From NCBI RefSeq assembly GCF_032884065.1, contig NC_088867.1, positions 27,136,232-27,200,231 of the forward strand: a stretch of DNA of 64,000 bases, written 5' to 3'. Position 1 is the first letter of the stretch. Each line of letters opens with the position of its first letter. Shown here piece by piece: positions 34,471-45,479 of this stretch. The notes below the pieces were generated by a model, which was given only the letters and a program-made list of their open reading frames with translations, was not told the origin of the DNA and ran no database searches. Both the position numbers and the translations under genes were made by a program. The DNA is from Artemia franciscana (lineage: Eukaryota; Arthropoda; Branchiopoda; Anostraca; Artemiidae).

Positions 34471-36107
34471 AAACTTTAGCGTAAAGAGCGAGGGATTGCG
34501 GAGGGGACAACGTATTTCATATACGGAGTAATTTCTGTTCGTTTTAAGTTTTAATGTCGCTCCTTACTTTCAGTTAAAAAACTAGTTTTTTTTATTTAAT
34601 TTCTGAACGTTTTTGAATTAATGCATGTTTGGTTTTTGCTCTCCGCACATAAATTATTAAAATGAAATTTTAATATTAATTTTTTTTTACTAAATGGCTT
34701 TCTCTTAGTTGTGATCAGAAGATTTTGAGAAATAAGGGGTGGGGAAGGAAGCCAAGTTGCGTTCCAGTTTTTCGGTTACTTAAAAAGGCAACAAGAACTT
34801 ATAATTTTTAACGAACGTTTTTATTAGTAAAAATTATACGTAACTTAAGAATCAACTTACGTAACAAACTTTTATATTCTTATATTTTTATTATGTATAT
34901 GAGGGGGTTTGTCCCCTCGTTAATACCTCGCTCTTTACACTAAATCTTAAGTTTTGTCCCAATTCTTTAAGAATAACCCCTGAATCAGAAAGGCCGTAGA
35001 ATAAATAGTTTAAATTACTAAAAATACTTTAGCATAAAGAGCGAGGTATTTATCTTCTCCTAAATACCTCGCTCTTTATGCTAAAGTATTTTTAGAACCC
35101 CTCATATGCTTAATAATCTCTGTTCGTTTTAAGTTTTAATGCTACTCCTTAATTTCAATTAAAAAACTTTTTCATGTTTATTTTTTCATTGTTTTTTTTT
35201 TTTTTTTTACAGTAATGCTAGAAAATCCCGCGCCCATTTCATTGAGCTTCTTTTCCTTCATGACATATTCCTCCAAGGAAAGATCCTCCTACATAACCCC
35301 CTCCCCTCAACCCCACCCCAAACCAAAAAAATCCCCCTGAAAACGTCTGAAAGCTTCTTAATAACCATTATTGTATGTAAAGACTGGTCAAAGTTTTAAC
35401 TTGCAGCCTCTCCCCCAGAGACTGTGGAGGGTAAGTCATCCCCAAAGACATAGTTTTTATGGTTTTTGACTATGCGGAACAAAATAGCAATCTCAAAATT
35501 TTGATCCGTTGACTTCGGGAAAAAAATGAGCGTGAGAGGGGGCCTAGGTGCCCTCCAATTTTTTCGGTCACTTAAAAAGGGCACTAGAACTTTTCATTTC
35601 TGTTAGAATGAGCCATCTTGCAACATTCTAGGACCACTTGGTCGATACGATGACCCCTGGGAAAAAAAAAAAAAAAAAAAAAAAAAAACAACAAATAAAC
35701 ACGCACCCGTGATCGGTCGTCTGGCAAAAAATACGAAATTCCACATTTTTGTAGATAGGAGCTTGAAATTTTTGATATAGCGTTCTCTGATACGCTGAAT
35801 GCGATGGTGTGATTTTCGTTAACATTATATGACTTTTAGGGGGTGTTTCCCCCTATTTTCAAAAATAAGGCAAATTTTCTCAGGCTCGTAACTTTTTATG
35901 ACAAAAACTAAATTTGATGAAGCTTATATATTTAAAATCAGCATGAAAATCCGATTCTTTTGATGTATCTTTTAGCATCAAAATTCCGTTTTTTAGAGTT
36001 TTGTTTACTATTTAGCCGGGTCGCTCCTTACTACAGTTCGTTACCACGAACTGTTTGAAATGTTCTTCCAAATTTCGGAAGCCCCTTCTAATTAGGTAAC
36101 TCAGAAT
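34470..36107. repeat. Repeat-rich block with cctcgctcttt family and poly(A/T) runs
   Basis: Holds at least two copies of a family whose core reads gttcgttttaagttttaatg followed by yrctcctta (34540-34570, 35120-35150). Relatives are at 37930-37980, 56055-56100 and 57035-57065. The family's cctcgctctttayrctaaa motif occurs in both orientations. A T run is near 35195-35210 and an A run of about 28 at 35660-35687. Minus-strand frames here are short and repeat-borne. Confidence 0.6.
35018..35095. repeat. Perfect 35-bp hairpin with 8-nt loop
   Basis: 35018-35052 is the exact reverse complement of 35061-35095; the loop is tcttctcc. The arm contains the cctcgctctttatgctaaag motif of the surrounding family, so this looks like two copies fused head to head. 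Perfect pairing suggests recent formation or ongoing conversion between arms. Confidence 0.9.
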
Positions 36108-38232
36108 AGCTTCGGGCTTATCGGAGTAGTTTTCCAAAGAAAATTTTTTAAGCTACTGTGTTAAAACATTAAATAAAAACATGAATTTTTCCGAGGGTGG
36201 GTGGGGGGTTCACATAAACAAAAAAACAACTAATAACGACAAAAATGTGCTTATATCCATTTTTGTTATGTTTTTACGAGTCAGAAAACATTTCGGGGGA
36301 GGGGAGGGGTTCAAACCCCAAAACCTAGCCTGGATTTCAAAACCTAACCCAATTTCAAGAATGTAATTCGAATTAATAATTACAAATATTGATATGCTGG
36401 TACATTTTATTCTAGAAAAAAATTGAAAAGATAAAAATAAGCACCCGAAAAAGGTAAATAAAATCTATTCACAAAAAGAATGTTCCACTGATATTTATTT
36501 GAGCCTAATTGCCAGTTTTAAGCGCATTGATTTTTGGTTTCAGCCATACATTTCAATGGCTGAATGTATTTCTAATGATTTGAATCATACTATTCGCTAT
36601 GCATTGCTTCAAACGTAAAATGCATACTAGGTTTTTTACGACTGCAAGATTTTGGAAAACAAGATTTTAATTACAACCATAACTAAAATAGCGCTGTTAC
36701 TGGGCCTTTTATGCAAGGCTGTTACATCCAAGAAACAGGTGAATTGGGCTGTTACAACCGTTAAACGGAATGTTTCCGAAGATTATACGTCAGCAATTCT
36801 CTTTGCATTGATTGGTGCAAATATCTAAGAGCTATGTCGTTCATTAATATAAGGAAATGAATTCGTTAAAACTTTCCAGTTGTGAAACTTACTTACATCA
36901 AGCAACAACATAATAGATATTAACATGGATCAAAGTTTTGAATTAGAAATATCTTTTTATTGTGACCGTGCGATTTGTAAAGGCCATTACCACGACTTTA
37001 GCAATTCTTATGAGAGAGTAATACAGCAAATTTAGAAACAGTGGAAAATGGAATAGACGAGGATAATTTGGAAGAAATGAGGCGAAGAATCTTGTCTGAA
37101 ATAGAGAGAAATTTACTCAGGGCAGGCTCATCAATTTCTGCAGTGGAAGAGAGTGACCAATATCACAAGAAACAATACAAACAAAGGACACCCTCTCCAT
37201 TCCAAGGAAAGTATCGCAAACGAAGGTTGGATATGGCAGAAAAGGAAGAGGAAGGTCGAAAGAAGAGACACAGAATAGATGGATCTCCCAAAAGGGATAG
37301 CTCACGGTCTTCAAGAAAAAGGAGAGAAGACAGCTATGAGAGAAGAAGAAAATATGAGGCTCCAAAATCTTTCTGGAGGAGACCATAGGTTTTATAACAA
37401 TTTTCTGCTTTAGATGCTGATATGCTTTTTACAGGATTGCAGTTTGGAAAATTCTCGTTTTCTAGATATCAAAATTACTTTTTCCTTAGGCTAGTTTTAA
37501 ATTTTTGTAAGTTAGTTTTATATTATGCTTGTTTTTCTTGAAGATGATCTTTTTGCCTCGAATTTGGATAAATATATAGAGAGAGAAAAAAAACATCTTC
37601 CCAGTTCTTTTTTGTCACAGAAAATGGTAATTTTAGCAAAACCGGGCGACAATGAGTGAAGGTGGCCCCTTCATGAAACCCCTGTCGGCTGAGCAGATAA
37701 TACTCGCTTCAAAGTAAGCGAGGGGGACTTGGGAGCTTGCTAAAACTACCATAATATGAGTGAGTATGTCCCTTCCACAACCTTCAGTCTTTATGTTAAA
37801 ATCTTAATCTTCTTTAGAAATACGTCCATTAAAAATTAAACGGCCCTTCTGTTCCATCAATCTCCTAAAAGCATTGTGACAAAAAGTAAAACAAAAAAGG
37901 AAGATTGAGCAAGGGAGCAGTCCCCCTCATATATAGAATAATTTCTGCTTGTTTTAATTTTTAATACTGCTCCTTACTTTTAAGTCAAAATTTTTTTTTG
38001 AAATTTCTGACCCTTACTTAAATCTTGCAAAGAAGTCCCCTTTCATTCCCCTGGGAATGTTATCCCCATGAAAAACACCCCCCCCACCCAAAAAAACATG
38101 TATATTTCCCAATAACAAATACTATAGCCTATATGAACAATGGGCAAATTACATATCTTACAGCCCTTTCCTCGGGGACTATAGGGGTCAATACCATCTC
38201 CAGAGGCATAGTTAAAGGACCTTTTAACTATA
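36108..38232. repeat. Segmental duplication, copy A, left block
   Basis: Aligns nearly continuously with 54307-56345, with few substitutions and small indels. Starts at the agcttcgggcttatcgg block and ends at gaccttttaacta, where a LINE tail follows in A but not in B. A ~70-bp segment at about 36560-36630 is missing from B. Confidence 0.85.
36925..37388 (+). pseudogene. Frameshifted copy of the 153-codon unknown gene
   Basis: Same gene as the intact one at 55048-55509. The start codon (36925) and first 29 codons are present, but the sequence reads gagagagtaat at about 37012 where the intact copy has gagagtaat. This 2-nt gain shifts the frame into a stop. From the in-frame ATG at 37041 the remaining 115 codons are open again to the same RRP end. 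A shorter product starting there is possible but would lack the Cys/His segment. Confidence 0.7.
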
Positions 38233-38930
38233 ATAATAATAATAATAATTTATTCCAGAAAAAGCCCGTGGGCCATAGGAAAATTACATAACAACAAACA
38301 AACAACAAATTAACTACATTAAATTAATACTATTTAAAGAAAACGCTCCCGATGTGCCGCTGCAATCCTTACAAATCTTGCTATCCTTTTAATACTCAGG
38401 AAATTTGTTTCTTTCATACTATCTAGGATCCATGTCTCATTCAATTTTTCTTTACCATACATCTCTCGCCTCCAATCATTCAATTCGACACATTCACATA
38501 AAAAATGTATTAAACTTTCATCCTGAGATCCACACATAGGACAAGCAATAGATTCTACCTTCTCCCCTTTTCTCCCTTGATACTTTCTTTTCTCCCCAAT
38601 CAAAAATCCATTTCCCCCCCCAATCCAAATAAGCCTTCAAATCCTCTCTACTTAACCCAACCTTTCAAAATACCTCCTCCCCAACTACCCTTTATCTGTC
38701 TATACAATTTTAACGACCCTGAACGATCCAGACTTGCCCACCATATCTGTATTTCTTGGTTCTTCAACCTCTCTTGTACCTCCCTTATTACTATTTCCTC
38801 TATACCCATAATCCCCTTTCCTTCATTCCACCATTCCCCTAATCCGCACTTATCTAAGATATCCTTAATCTCCGCCGGCCATCCTGTTTTACTATTCTGT
38901 CTCAACGCCTCTAAGTATGCTTTTTCAAAA
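38224..38930 (-). mobile_element. 5'-truncated LINE 3' end with (TAA)n-type tail
   Basis: Minus-strand coding for a LINE C-terminus: 38648-38925 contains NSKTGWPAEIKDILDKCGLG, and 38334-38603 contains CPMCGSQDESLIHFLCEC, a zinc knuckle typical after the RT domain. The 3' untranslated end reads cccacgggctttttctggaataaa, then an (att)n tract at 38228-38250. The copy is truncated at its 5' side near 38930, where it meets a plus-strand LINE. Its tail abuts gaccttttaacta, and copy B continues past that point without the insertion. Confidence 0.75.
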
Positions 38931-38934
38931 AGCG

Positions 38935-39881
38935 AATTTTGGGCGAAGGTTGCGCCAAATGATAATTGCCCCCGGCGCATCGGTGCGAAAGCTTTTGCGA
39001 ACAATGTGAAAGATATTCTTGATTTTATTAAGAAACTGGACTCTGAGGAGGTATCAACTCCGATTTATGTGATCAAGTCTCCAACCGAGGTCCCGGTTTT
39101 GCCCGCAGTTGCGTATTCTAGGCTGTCAACAAAGGTGAATCGCGTGGAACAACTACTCAAGGTTGTTGCCACCAAGCTGGATGCTTATGAACTGAATTAC
39201 CCGCAACTGCCGAAACCTGCAATTCCCGACTCGTATGCTACTATTGTTGTGTCGAACCTTCCATCTACCCTTTCGGACCCAATAAAACGAAAAGATCTGA
39301 TAGATCAGATTGATGGACACGAATCAATCACTAGCATTCGCCCTGTTCGTGACAAACTTTTTATCAATATAGATAAGTCAGTTGCTGAAGATTTCCGCTT
39401 ATCGGTGACTAGTGCGTTTACTGGCTCTTCTGCGAAAGTTCTAACCAAGAAGTTTTACAGACTCCTGAAGGGAATCCCGCCTGATTTTGAACTGTCCCAC
39501 CTGATATCGTGCCCTGGTGTTTCTGGTGCCTCTAGGCTAGGGAAATCGCTTGCAGTAAAACTTGAATTCTCTGATGCAACATCAAGAGTCGAAGCATTTA
39601 GATATGGTCTCAAAGTTGGATACGAAATCCTAAGTGTTTATGAGTTCAAAGCGATTCCCCGGTGCTGTAACAATTGCCGATCCCCTGACCATCTCCAGTC
39701 GTCTTGTCCCAGTGTTACACCAAAATGTGTGCGATGTGCCGGTCCTCATGTTTCAGATAGAGACTCGCCTTGCAATTTGTCACCTAAGTGCGCAAACTGT
39801 GGAGGTGATCATGTTTCGTTTAGCCTCACTTGCCCTAAATTGAAAGCAATTGTCAGTCGCAAGTTACCGAAAACAAACTAA
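38935..39881 (+). CDS. LINE ORF1, gag-like with three zinc knuckles (5'-partial)
   Basis: RNA-binding chaperone-type protein of the LINE. The frame is open from 38577, but the part before ~38935 is antisense to the inverted LINE and is not ORF1. LINE-like coding starts at about SEFWAKVAPNDN and continues to 39881. The C-terminus holds three knuckles: CCNNCRSPDHLQSSC, CVRCAGPHVSDRDSPC and CANCGGDHVSFSLTC. The stop codon overlaps the next start as TAATG (39879-39883), which suggests ORF2 is translated by termination-reinitiation. The true N-terminus is missing. Confidence 0.8.
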
Positions 39882-42531
39882 TGTCTGAATTAGTATCACT
39901 CGTGTCCTTCAATATTAATGGGACGAAAAACAAGGACCTGACCATTGATGAACTGTACAGTAAGTTTGACATTGTATGCTTTCAGGAACATCTTTTGACC
40001 GCAACGAGTGTTAATTTCCTGCGCCGTAGTTCCGCCCACTTTGTTTTCACAACAAATGCTAAATCTACTTTTGGAAGGCCTTCAGGGGGTTTAGCATGTA
40101 TTATAAAACAAAAGCTCAGCTTTCTGTCCCCGTTATGCTATTTCTTTGATGAACATTTATTGGCTATAAGACTTGGTAAAACCGTATTGATAAACACCTA
40201 CCTGCCTCACGATGGGAAGAATATGACATCGCTTAATAAATTCTCTAAAGCATGCTCTAGTTTGAAAACTCTCCTTCAAAGTATAAGCGAAAATGGGTAC
40301 GAATTTATTATTATTGGAGATATGAACACTGATGTAAAACGTGATTCCGCTCGTACTGTGAACCTACTTGATTGTCTCCCTGATTACAGAATAATTGCAA
40401 AGGATAAACCCTTCTCGTATGTGCATAATTCCGGCAGCTTATCGGATATTGATCACGTGATTTGTTCCCCGTTCATTACATCTTCAACAGTGCATGTCCA
40501 CGAAGATGAGCAAGATATTGATCACCTTCCTTTATCGCTATGCTTTTCGATTAGAAAAGATAGTACTGACCAGGCTTGTGCTCCTGCCTCTAAATGGTTT
40601 GTGCGGAGTAATTGGAAAAATGTTAATATGCCATTATATATTTCAACCCTGGCCATTCTCCTTGGTTCTTTACGAGTACCTTTTCATCTACTCCAGCTGA
40701 GTGTTAGTCCTACTAAAAGTAATTACGATCTGAATCATTATTACAACCAAATCGTGTGGTGTTTAAAACGCGCTGAGGAGGTTGCTGTCCCTCAGGAGCG
40801 AGTGAGGAAAAGTACAAGGAAACCAACCTGGTCGTGTGACCCTGAGCTGAAAAGTGTGAAAAATAAAGCCAAATTGTGGCTGCGTATATGGGTTGCTAAC
40901 GGTCGACCATTAGCTGGAATGTGTTTGAAATAAAACAAAAAACTAAGCGTGAGTTCAAGAAATGTCTGTGATCGAGCCGTTACAAAGGGTTAGAATATCC
41001 TACCAATAAGAAAGAATGGGACAAAGTGATTAATTCAGCTAATTTAAATAACTCGGCAAATCCTAATTGCCCCATTACGCCTTCTGCATGGTCTGACCAC
41101 TATTCAGTTATATTTTGCAAAGTGAATTATGCAGTGCACGCGCTTTATTCGAAACTGCTTGATTCGGTTCTCCCGCCTTCCCTGACTCAGGCACAAGTTA
41201 TTCCCGTTTCAGTTGACGCTGTAATTGCATCTGTTAAGAAATTGAAATCAAGTTCTCTTGATATTGACGGTATCAGTGCTTGTCATCTAAAAATAAATTG
41301 CCCGTCTTTGTTTTTCCATTTGCAGTTGTTTTTCCAAATGTGCCTTTGTTGTTCCCTCGTTCCTGACAGCTTTTTGTGTGGAACTGTCACTTCTGTACTT
41401 AAACGAGGTAAGACTCCTTTGGATTGTTCTTCTTACAGGCCTATCACGGTTGCTTGTAATTTTAGTAAAATCCTTGAACACATCCTACTTCCTTTCATAA
41501 GTATGAATGCTAATTTCGGGGAGAATCAGTTTGGTTTTCGGTCTGGCATCGGGTGCCAGCACGCTCACCGTGCTCTTGCTTTCCTTCTTAAAGATGCTTC
41601 GGCTAAAGGGTATGGTCTTCATATTTGTGCTCTTGATCTTTCTAAGGCTTTCGATAGTGTTGTACATAGTCAGGCTCTTTACTCTCTTTATAGTCACGGT
41701 ATTAACCTTTCAGTTATTTTTCTTCTAAAGTTTTGGTATAGTAATTCTTATCTTCGAATTAAAACTAATGGTGCCCTTTCATCTTCTAATGTTCTTGTTC
41801 GTCGGGACGTACGGCAGGGTGGAATGTTATCTCCTAGTATTTTCAAATTTTGTATCTCTGGTATTCTTGAGAATATTTCTTCTATGTGTTTTGTTGGTTT
41901 GAGTGATATTTCTTACCTTGCTTATGCTGATGACATTCTTCTAATTAGCCGATCTAAACTCAGTCTATCGCAGATGGTTCATAAAGTTTCTTCTTCTTTT
42001 AATAAAATCGGTCTTTCGCTTAATGTTGATAAATGTGAGTATCTTTCTTTCAATGTTCCCTGTTCTCCTAGGCCTCTAATTTTTCAAAATTTTTCTATCC
42101 CTCATGTAGATTCGATCCGGTGGTTGGGTATTACAATTACAAAAAATCTTAAAACTCTTCGGGAGCGTGCTGTCTGGGATGCTAGAGTGAAAATCCAGAT
42201 TGGTTACTCTAAAATTGTAGCCAATCGAGGGAAATACAATCGTATTGCCCTTGGTAAGCTTTATTCTACTTTTTCCGATCATTCTGTTCTTTACCTTTCT
42301 GGGCTTTACCCTATATTTAAGAAAAAAGATATTAGCGATATTCGATCCTCTTATTTCCGTTTCTGTAAATTTCTTCTCTATCTTCCTCTGTGGTATAAGA
42401 ATCGAAAGATAATCAAAAAGTTCCATCTTCCGAACATTACTGAGAAGCTGACTGATCTACACAAAAAGCTCTCAGAAACGGCGTATCGGCGTTTGTCGCC
42501 TCACCACGGTCTGATCCGTTTGTATGATTAA
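39881..42531 (+). pseudogene. LINE ORF2, endonuclease plus reverse transcriptase (one frameshift)
   Basis: The first 350 codons (39881-40933) are an apurinic-type endonuclease: LVSFNINGTKNKDL, CFQEHLL, FIIIGDMNTD, SDIDHVI and a DHLPLSL end. It nicks target DNA to prime reverse transcription. After a frameshift near 40920 and a stop near 40970, the RT frame is open from 41026 to 42531: SYRPITVACNFSKILE, ALDLSKAFDSV (catalytic Asp), DVRQGGMLSP and AYADDILLIS (catalytic YADD, about residue 300 of that frame). All catalytic motifs are present, so the element died recently. The C-terminus has no RNase H and no obvious knuckle. Confidence 0.85.
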
Positions 42532-42661
42532 TGTCTATTGTTGACTCTCGTTTTTTTGTTATTTGTTTTTTTATTTTGTTATTTGTTTTCCGTTTTTCTT
42601 CAAGTTTTTACTCCACTATTTATCTTTTTGATGTATGTGGGTTAGAAATAAATATTATTAT

Positions 42662-42666
<5 letters not shown>

Positions 42667-42717
<51 letters not shown>
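42667..42717. repeat. (TA)n microsatellite at LINE/Helitron junction
   Basis: About 25 TA units, directly before the CTAG end of the Helitron. Helitrons insert between A and T, so a TA tract is a natural target. Confidence 0.95.
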
Positions 42718-42719
<2 letters not shown>

Positions 42720-42723
42720 TAGC

Positions 42724-42818
42724 TGTTGGGGTGGCGCTTCGCGCCACCCCAACACCTAGTTGGTGGGGGCGCTTCGCGCCCCCCCCAAGCCCCCCCGCGC
42801 GCGTAAGTCGTTACGCGC
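42724..42818 (-). repeat. Helitron 3'-terminal hairpins
   Basis: Three perfect stems: a 14-bp stem with a ttc loop at 42724-42754 (next to CTAG); an 8-bp GC stem with a ttc loop at 42765-42783; and an 8-bp stem, gcgcgtaa/ttacgcgc, with a gtcg loop at 42799-42818. A GC hairpin just inside the 3' CTRR end is the termination signal for Helitron rolling-circle transposition. Confidence 0.85.
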
Positions 42819-42875
42819 CATAATAGTTTCGCGCCATTGTAGTTGTGTCCCTATGTCCCACCTGTGAATATAGAT

Positions 42876-42999
<124 letters not shown>

Positions 43000-43002
43000 T
43001 TT

Positions 43003-43200
43003 TAACTACGTAAAACTTGCGAATATACAACATTCTTTGCTGTCTCATTGTCTTTGCATATAAATAGATTGTCAGGTTTACCGACTCTTGAACATGCAAC
43101 ATATAATGGTCCATGGGAAAACAATCTGTATTCAGATCTATACCTCATGATTCTAATTATTGCCCTTGAGCTTTGTTGATGGTGATTGCTAATCGACCAT
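43003..43200 (-). pseudogene. Helitron helicase, C-terminal remnant
   Basis: Minus-strand frames read LAITINKAQGQ, then GIDLNTDCF, then, after a shift, [18 protein letters not shown] and [10 protein letters not shown]. This is motif VI and the end of the PIF1-like helicase of Helitrons. At least one stop and one frameshift are present. The part before AITINKAQGQ is replaced by the DDRDTG-type minisatellite. Confidence 0.75.
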
Positions 43201-43207
43201 TCCCTGT

Positions 43208-43727
43208 CCCGGTGTCCCGGTCGTCATTTACATCCCCCTGTTTCCCCCGGTGTCCCCGTTGTAGTTGTGTCCCTGTGTCCCGGTCGTCATTTATATTCCC
43301 TGTGTCCCGGTCGTCATTTGTATCCCGGTCTGTATATACATTCGTTTTTTAGTTTTGTTTTTCTCCTTTATTTTTTTCCTTTTTTTTCTTTTTTAGCTTA
43401 TTTAGATTTTTAGATTTTTTAGTTTTTTTATTAGTTTTTAGTTTTTTTTTCTTTTTAGTTTTTTTGTCCCGGTCGTCATTTATATCCCCCTGTTTCCCCC
43501 GGTGTCCCCGTTGTAGTTGTGTCCCTGTGTCCCGGTCGTCATTTATATTCCCTGTGTCCCGGTCGTCATTTGTATCCCGGTGTACCGGTCTGTATATACA
43601 TTCGTTTTTTAGTTTTGTTTTTCTCCTTTATTTTTTTCCTTTTTTTTCTTTTTTAGTTTATTTAGATTTTTAGATTTTTTAGTTTTTTTATTAGTTTTTA
43701 GTTTTTTTTTCTTTTTAGTTTTTTTGT
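43208..43727. repeat. Tandem pair of ~260-bp units with gtcccggtcgtcattta minisatellite
   Basis: 43209-43466 and 43467-43727 are nearly identical. Each begins with several gtcccggtcgtcattta repeats, which on the minus strand read as NDDRDTG-like peptides, and ends in T-rich ttttagttttt sequence. The plus-strand 69-75-codon frames here are artefacts of the repeats. Confidence 0.9.
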
Positions 43728-44610
43728 AGTTTTTACCTTCTTTTTAGTTTTGTTAATTTTTTTTTTTACTTATGTCCTGGTCGTCATTTATACTCCCTGT
43801 GTCCCGGTGCTTTGTTGATTGCTAATCGAACATTCCTTTTGTCCTGGTCGCTTTCTCTTTGAGTGTCGTCATTTATTTTTTTCTTTTTTAGTTCTTTTAG
43901 TTTTTACCTTTTTTAGTTTTTTTTAGTTTTTTAGATGAAAATTTTTTTTAGTTTTTTCCTTTTTTTCTTTTTAGTTTTTTATTGGTTTTTACCTTTATGT
44001 TAGCTTATTTTTCAGTTTTTTCCCTTTTTTTAGTTTTTTTTTATTTTTTATTTTTTTTAGTTTTTTACCTTTTTTTAGTTTTTTTAGTTTTTTTAGTTTT
44101 TTTAGTTTTTTAGCTTTTTTACTTTTTTTATTAGTTTTTAGTTTTTTTGTAGTTTTTGCCTTTTTTTAGTTTTTTCAGTTTTTTTTAGTTTTTTATTGGT
44201 TTTTACCTTTATATTAGCTTATTTTTCAGTTTTTTCCTTTTTTTTAGTTTTTTTTAGTTTTTAGTTTTTTTAGTTTTTTACCTTTTTTTAGTTTTTTTAG
44301 TTTTTTTAGTTTTTTAGCTTTTTTATTTTTTTTTTTTTTAGTTTTTAGTTTTTTTAGTTTTTTACCTTTTTTTAGTTTTTTTAGTTTTTTAGCTTTTTTA
44401 TTTTTTTTATTAGTTTTTAGTTTTTTTTTGTAGTTTTTGCCTTTTTTTAGTTTTTTTAGTTTTTTAGCTTTTTTATTAGTTTTTAGTTTTTTTTGTAGTT
44501 TTTGCCTTTTTTTAGTTTTTTTAGTTTTTTAGCTTTTTTATTTTTTTTATTAGTTTTTAGTTTTTTTTTGTAGTTTTTGCCTTTTTTTAGTTTTTTCAGT
44601 TTTGACGTCA
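43728..44610. repeat. T-rich (ttttttag)n minisatellite
   Basis: About 0.9 kb of variable ttttttag, tttttacc and ttttagc units. On the minus strand it reads as Lys/Leu-rich low complexity. It occupies the place of the missing Helitron coding region. Confidence 0.9.
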
Positions 44611-44685
44611 CCTAATCCAGTTTTTTCAGGTGACGTCACCTGACACATCCATCCACACATCCACAGACAGACAGACAACTTATTT

Positions 44686-44695
44686 TTATATATAT

Positions 44696-44748
<53 letters not shown>
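44686..44748. repeat. (TA)n microsatellite between Helitron and PLE
   Basis: About 30 TA units with one interruption (tagata near 44694). Confidence 0.95.
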
Positions 44749-44752
<4 letters not shown>

Positions 44753-45039
44753 GAAAAGAGAAATCACCAATGCAACAGCACAGACTCATAAAAAAAAGAC
44801 AGAAGGAGAAAAGGAAGACGGTTTTCTAAATTAGTGATTAATATAGACCAGCACTTGAATGAGGCCTTAACCCTACTCATCCATACAATCACATAGGTCA
44901 AACAGCATAGCCATACACAATCAACCATAAAGAATAATCCATGGACAGGCAGTCATGTCGTCAATAAGTATAAGTCGTCATTTACCAAACAATAGAAACA
45001 ATAAAGACAAATAATTCAGAGGCAACAACCCAACACAAG

Positions 45040-45078
45040 GGCTCATCGGGAGAATACACTTGCCTATAGGGTTTCGCC
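45040..45078 (-). other. Hammerhead-like motif in PLE 3' region
   Basis: On the minus strand GGCGAAACC is followed ~20 nt later by CCGATGAGCC. GGC can pair with GCC, and the order GAAA ... (C)GATGA matches a permuted hammerhead with one core change (CCGATGA for CUGAUGA). Helix III is short and the cleavage base is unclear. PLE terminal regions are known to carry hammerheads, but this match is only suggestive. Confidence 0.25.
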
Positions 45079-45479
45079 ACATTAAATTCTCTATCCAGTC
45101 AAGTGTTGTGGCTACCACAGAATATCCATGGCATCCCCGTGCCAGGTATCACCCCCAAAATACATGCCTATGAAAAAAAAAACAAAAAAAAACAGCAAAT
45201 GTAAAACAACCAAGTAACACCAAAATAAGCTTATCCTGTTAATATATCCCTCTTTTTAGCAACAATAGGTAAACTAAATATGATAAATTTTACCAAATCA
45301 CAAATATTAACACATTGCAAAAAACCTGAATGAACTAAACAATTATAGAATTCATCTTTACCATGTGGTTATTTTTTGTTAAAAAAAATCCGCTCTATTA
45401 GAAACACAAGTCAAAATAAATGGCACTGCATCATCATTTCTCGAACCTCCGAAATTAGTTTAAAATTTCTTTAAGTATT

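Larger units (their letters stand above)
38935..42655 (+). mobile_element. Nearly intact LINE (ORF1 gag-like, ORF2 EN-RT)
   Basis: ORF1 with three zinc knuckles, then ORF2 with endonuclease and reverse transcriptase, then a short 3' end with aataaatattattattat. The copy lacks its 5' end (junction near 38935 with the inverted LINE). ORF2 has one frameshift and one stop between 40920 and 41000. No RNase H follows the RT. GC content is higher than the surroundings, so this is a fairly recent insertion. I cannot assign the clade by eye. Confidence 0.85.

Noticed and set aside
38577-38934. N-terminal part of the 434-codon plus-strand frame
   Set aside because: This part is antisense to an inverted LINE C-terminus with a zinc knuckle; only the part from ~38935 is ORF1.
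43186-43673. Plus-strand CPGRHLY-type frames
   Set aside because: Opposite-strand reading of the Helitron minisatellite; periodic and without start context.
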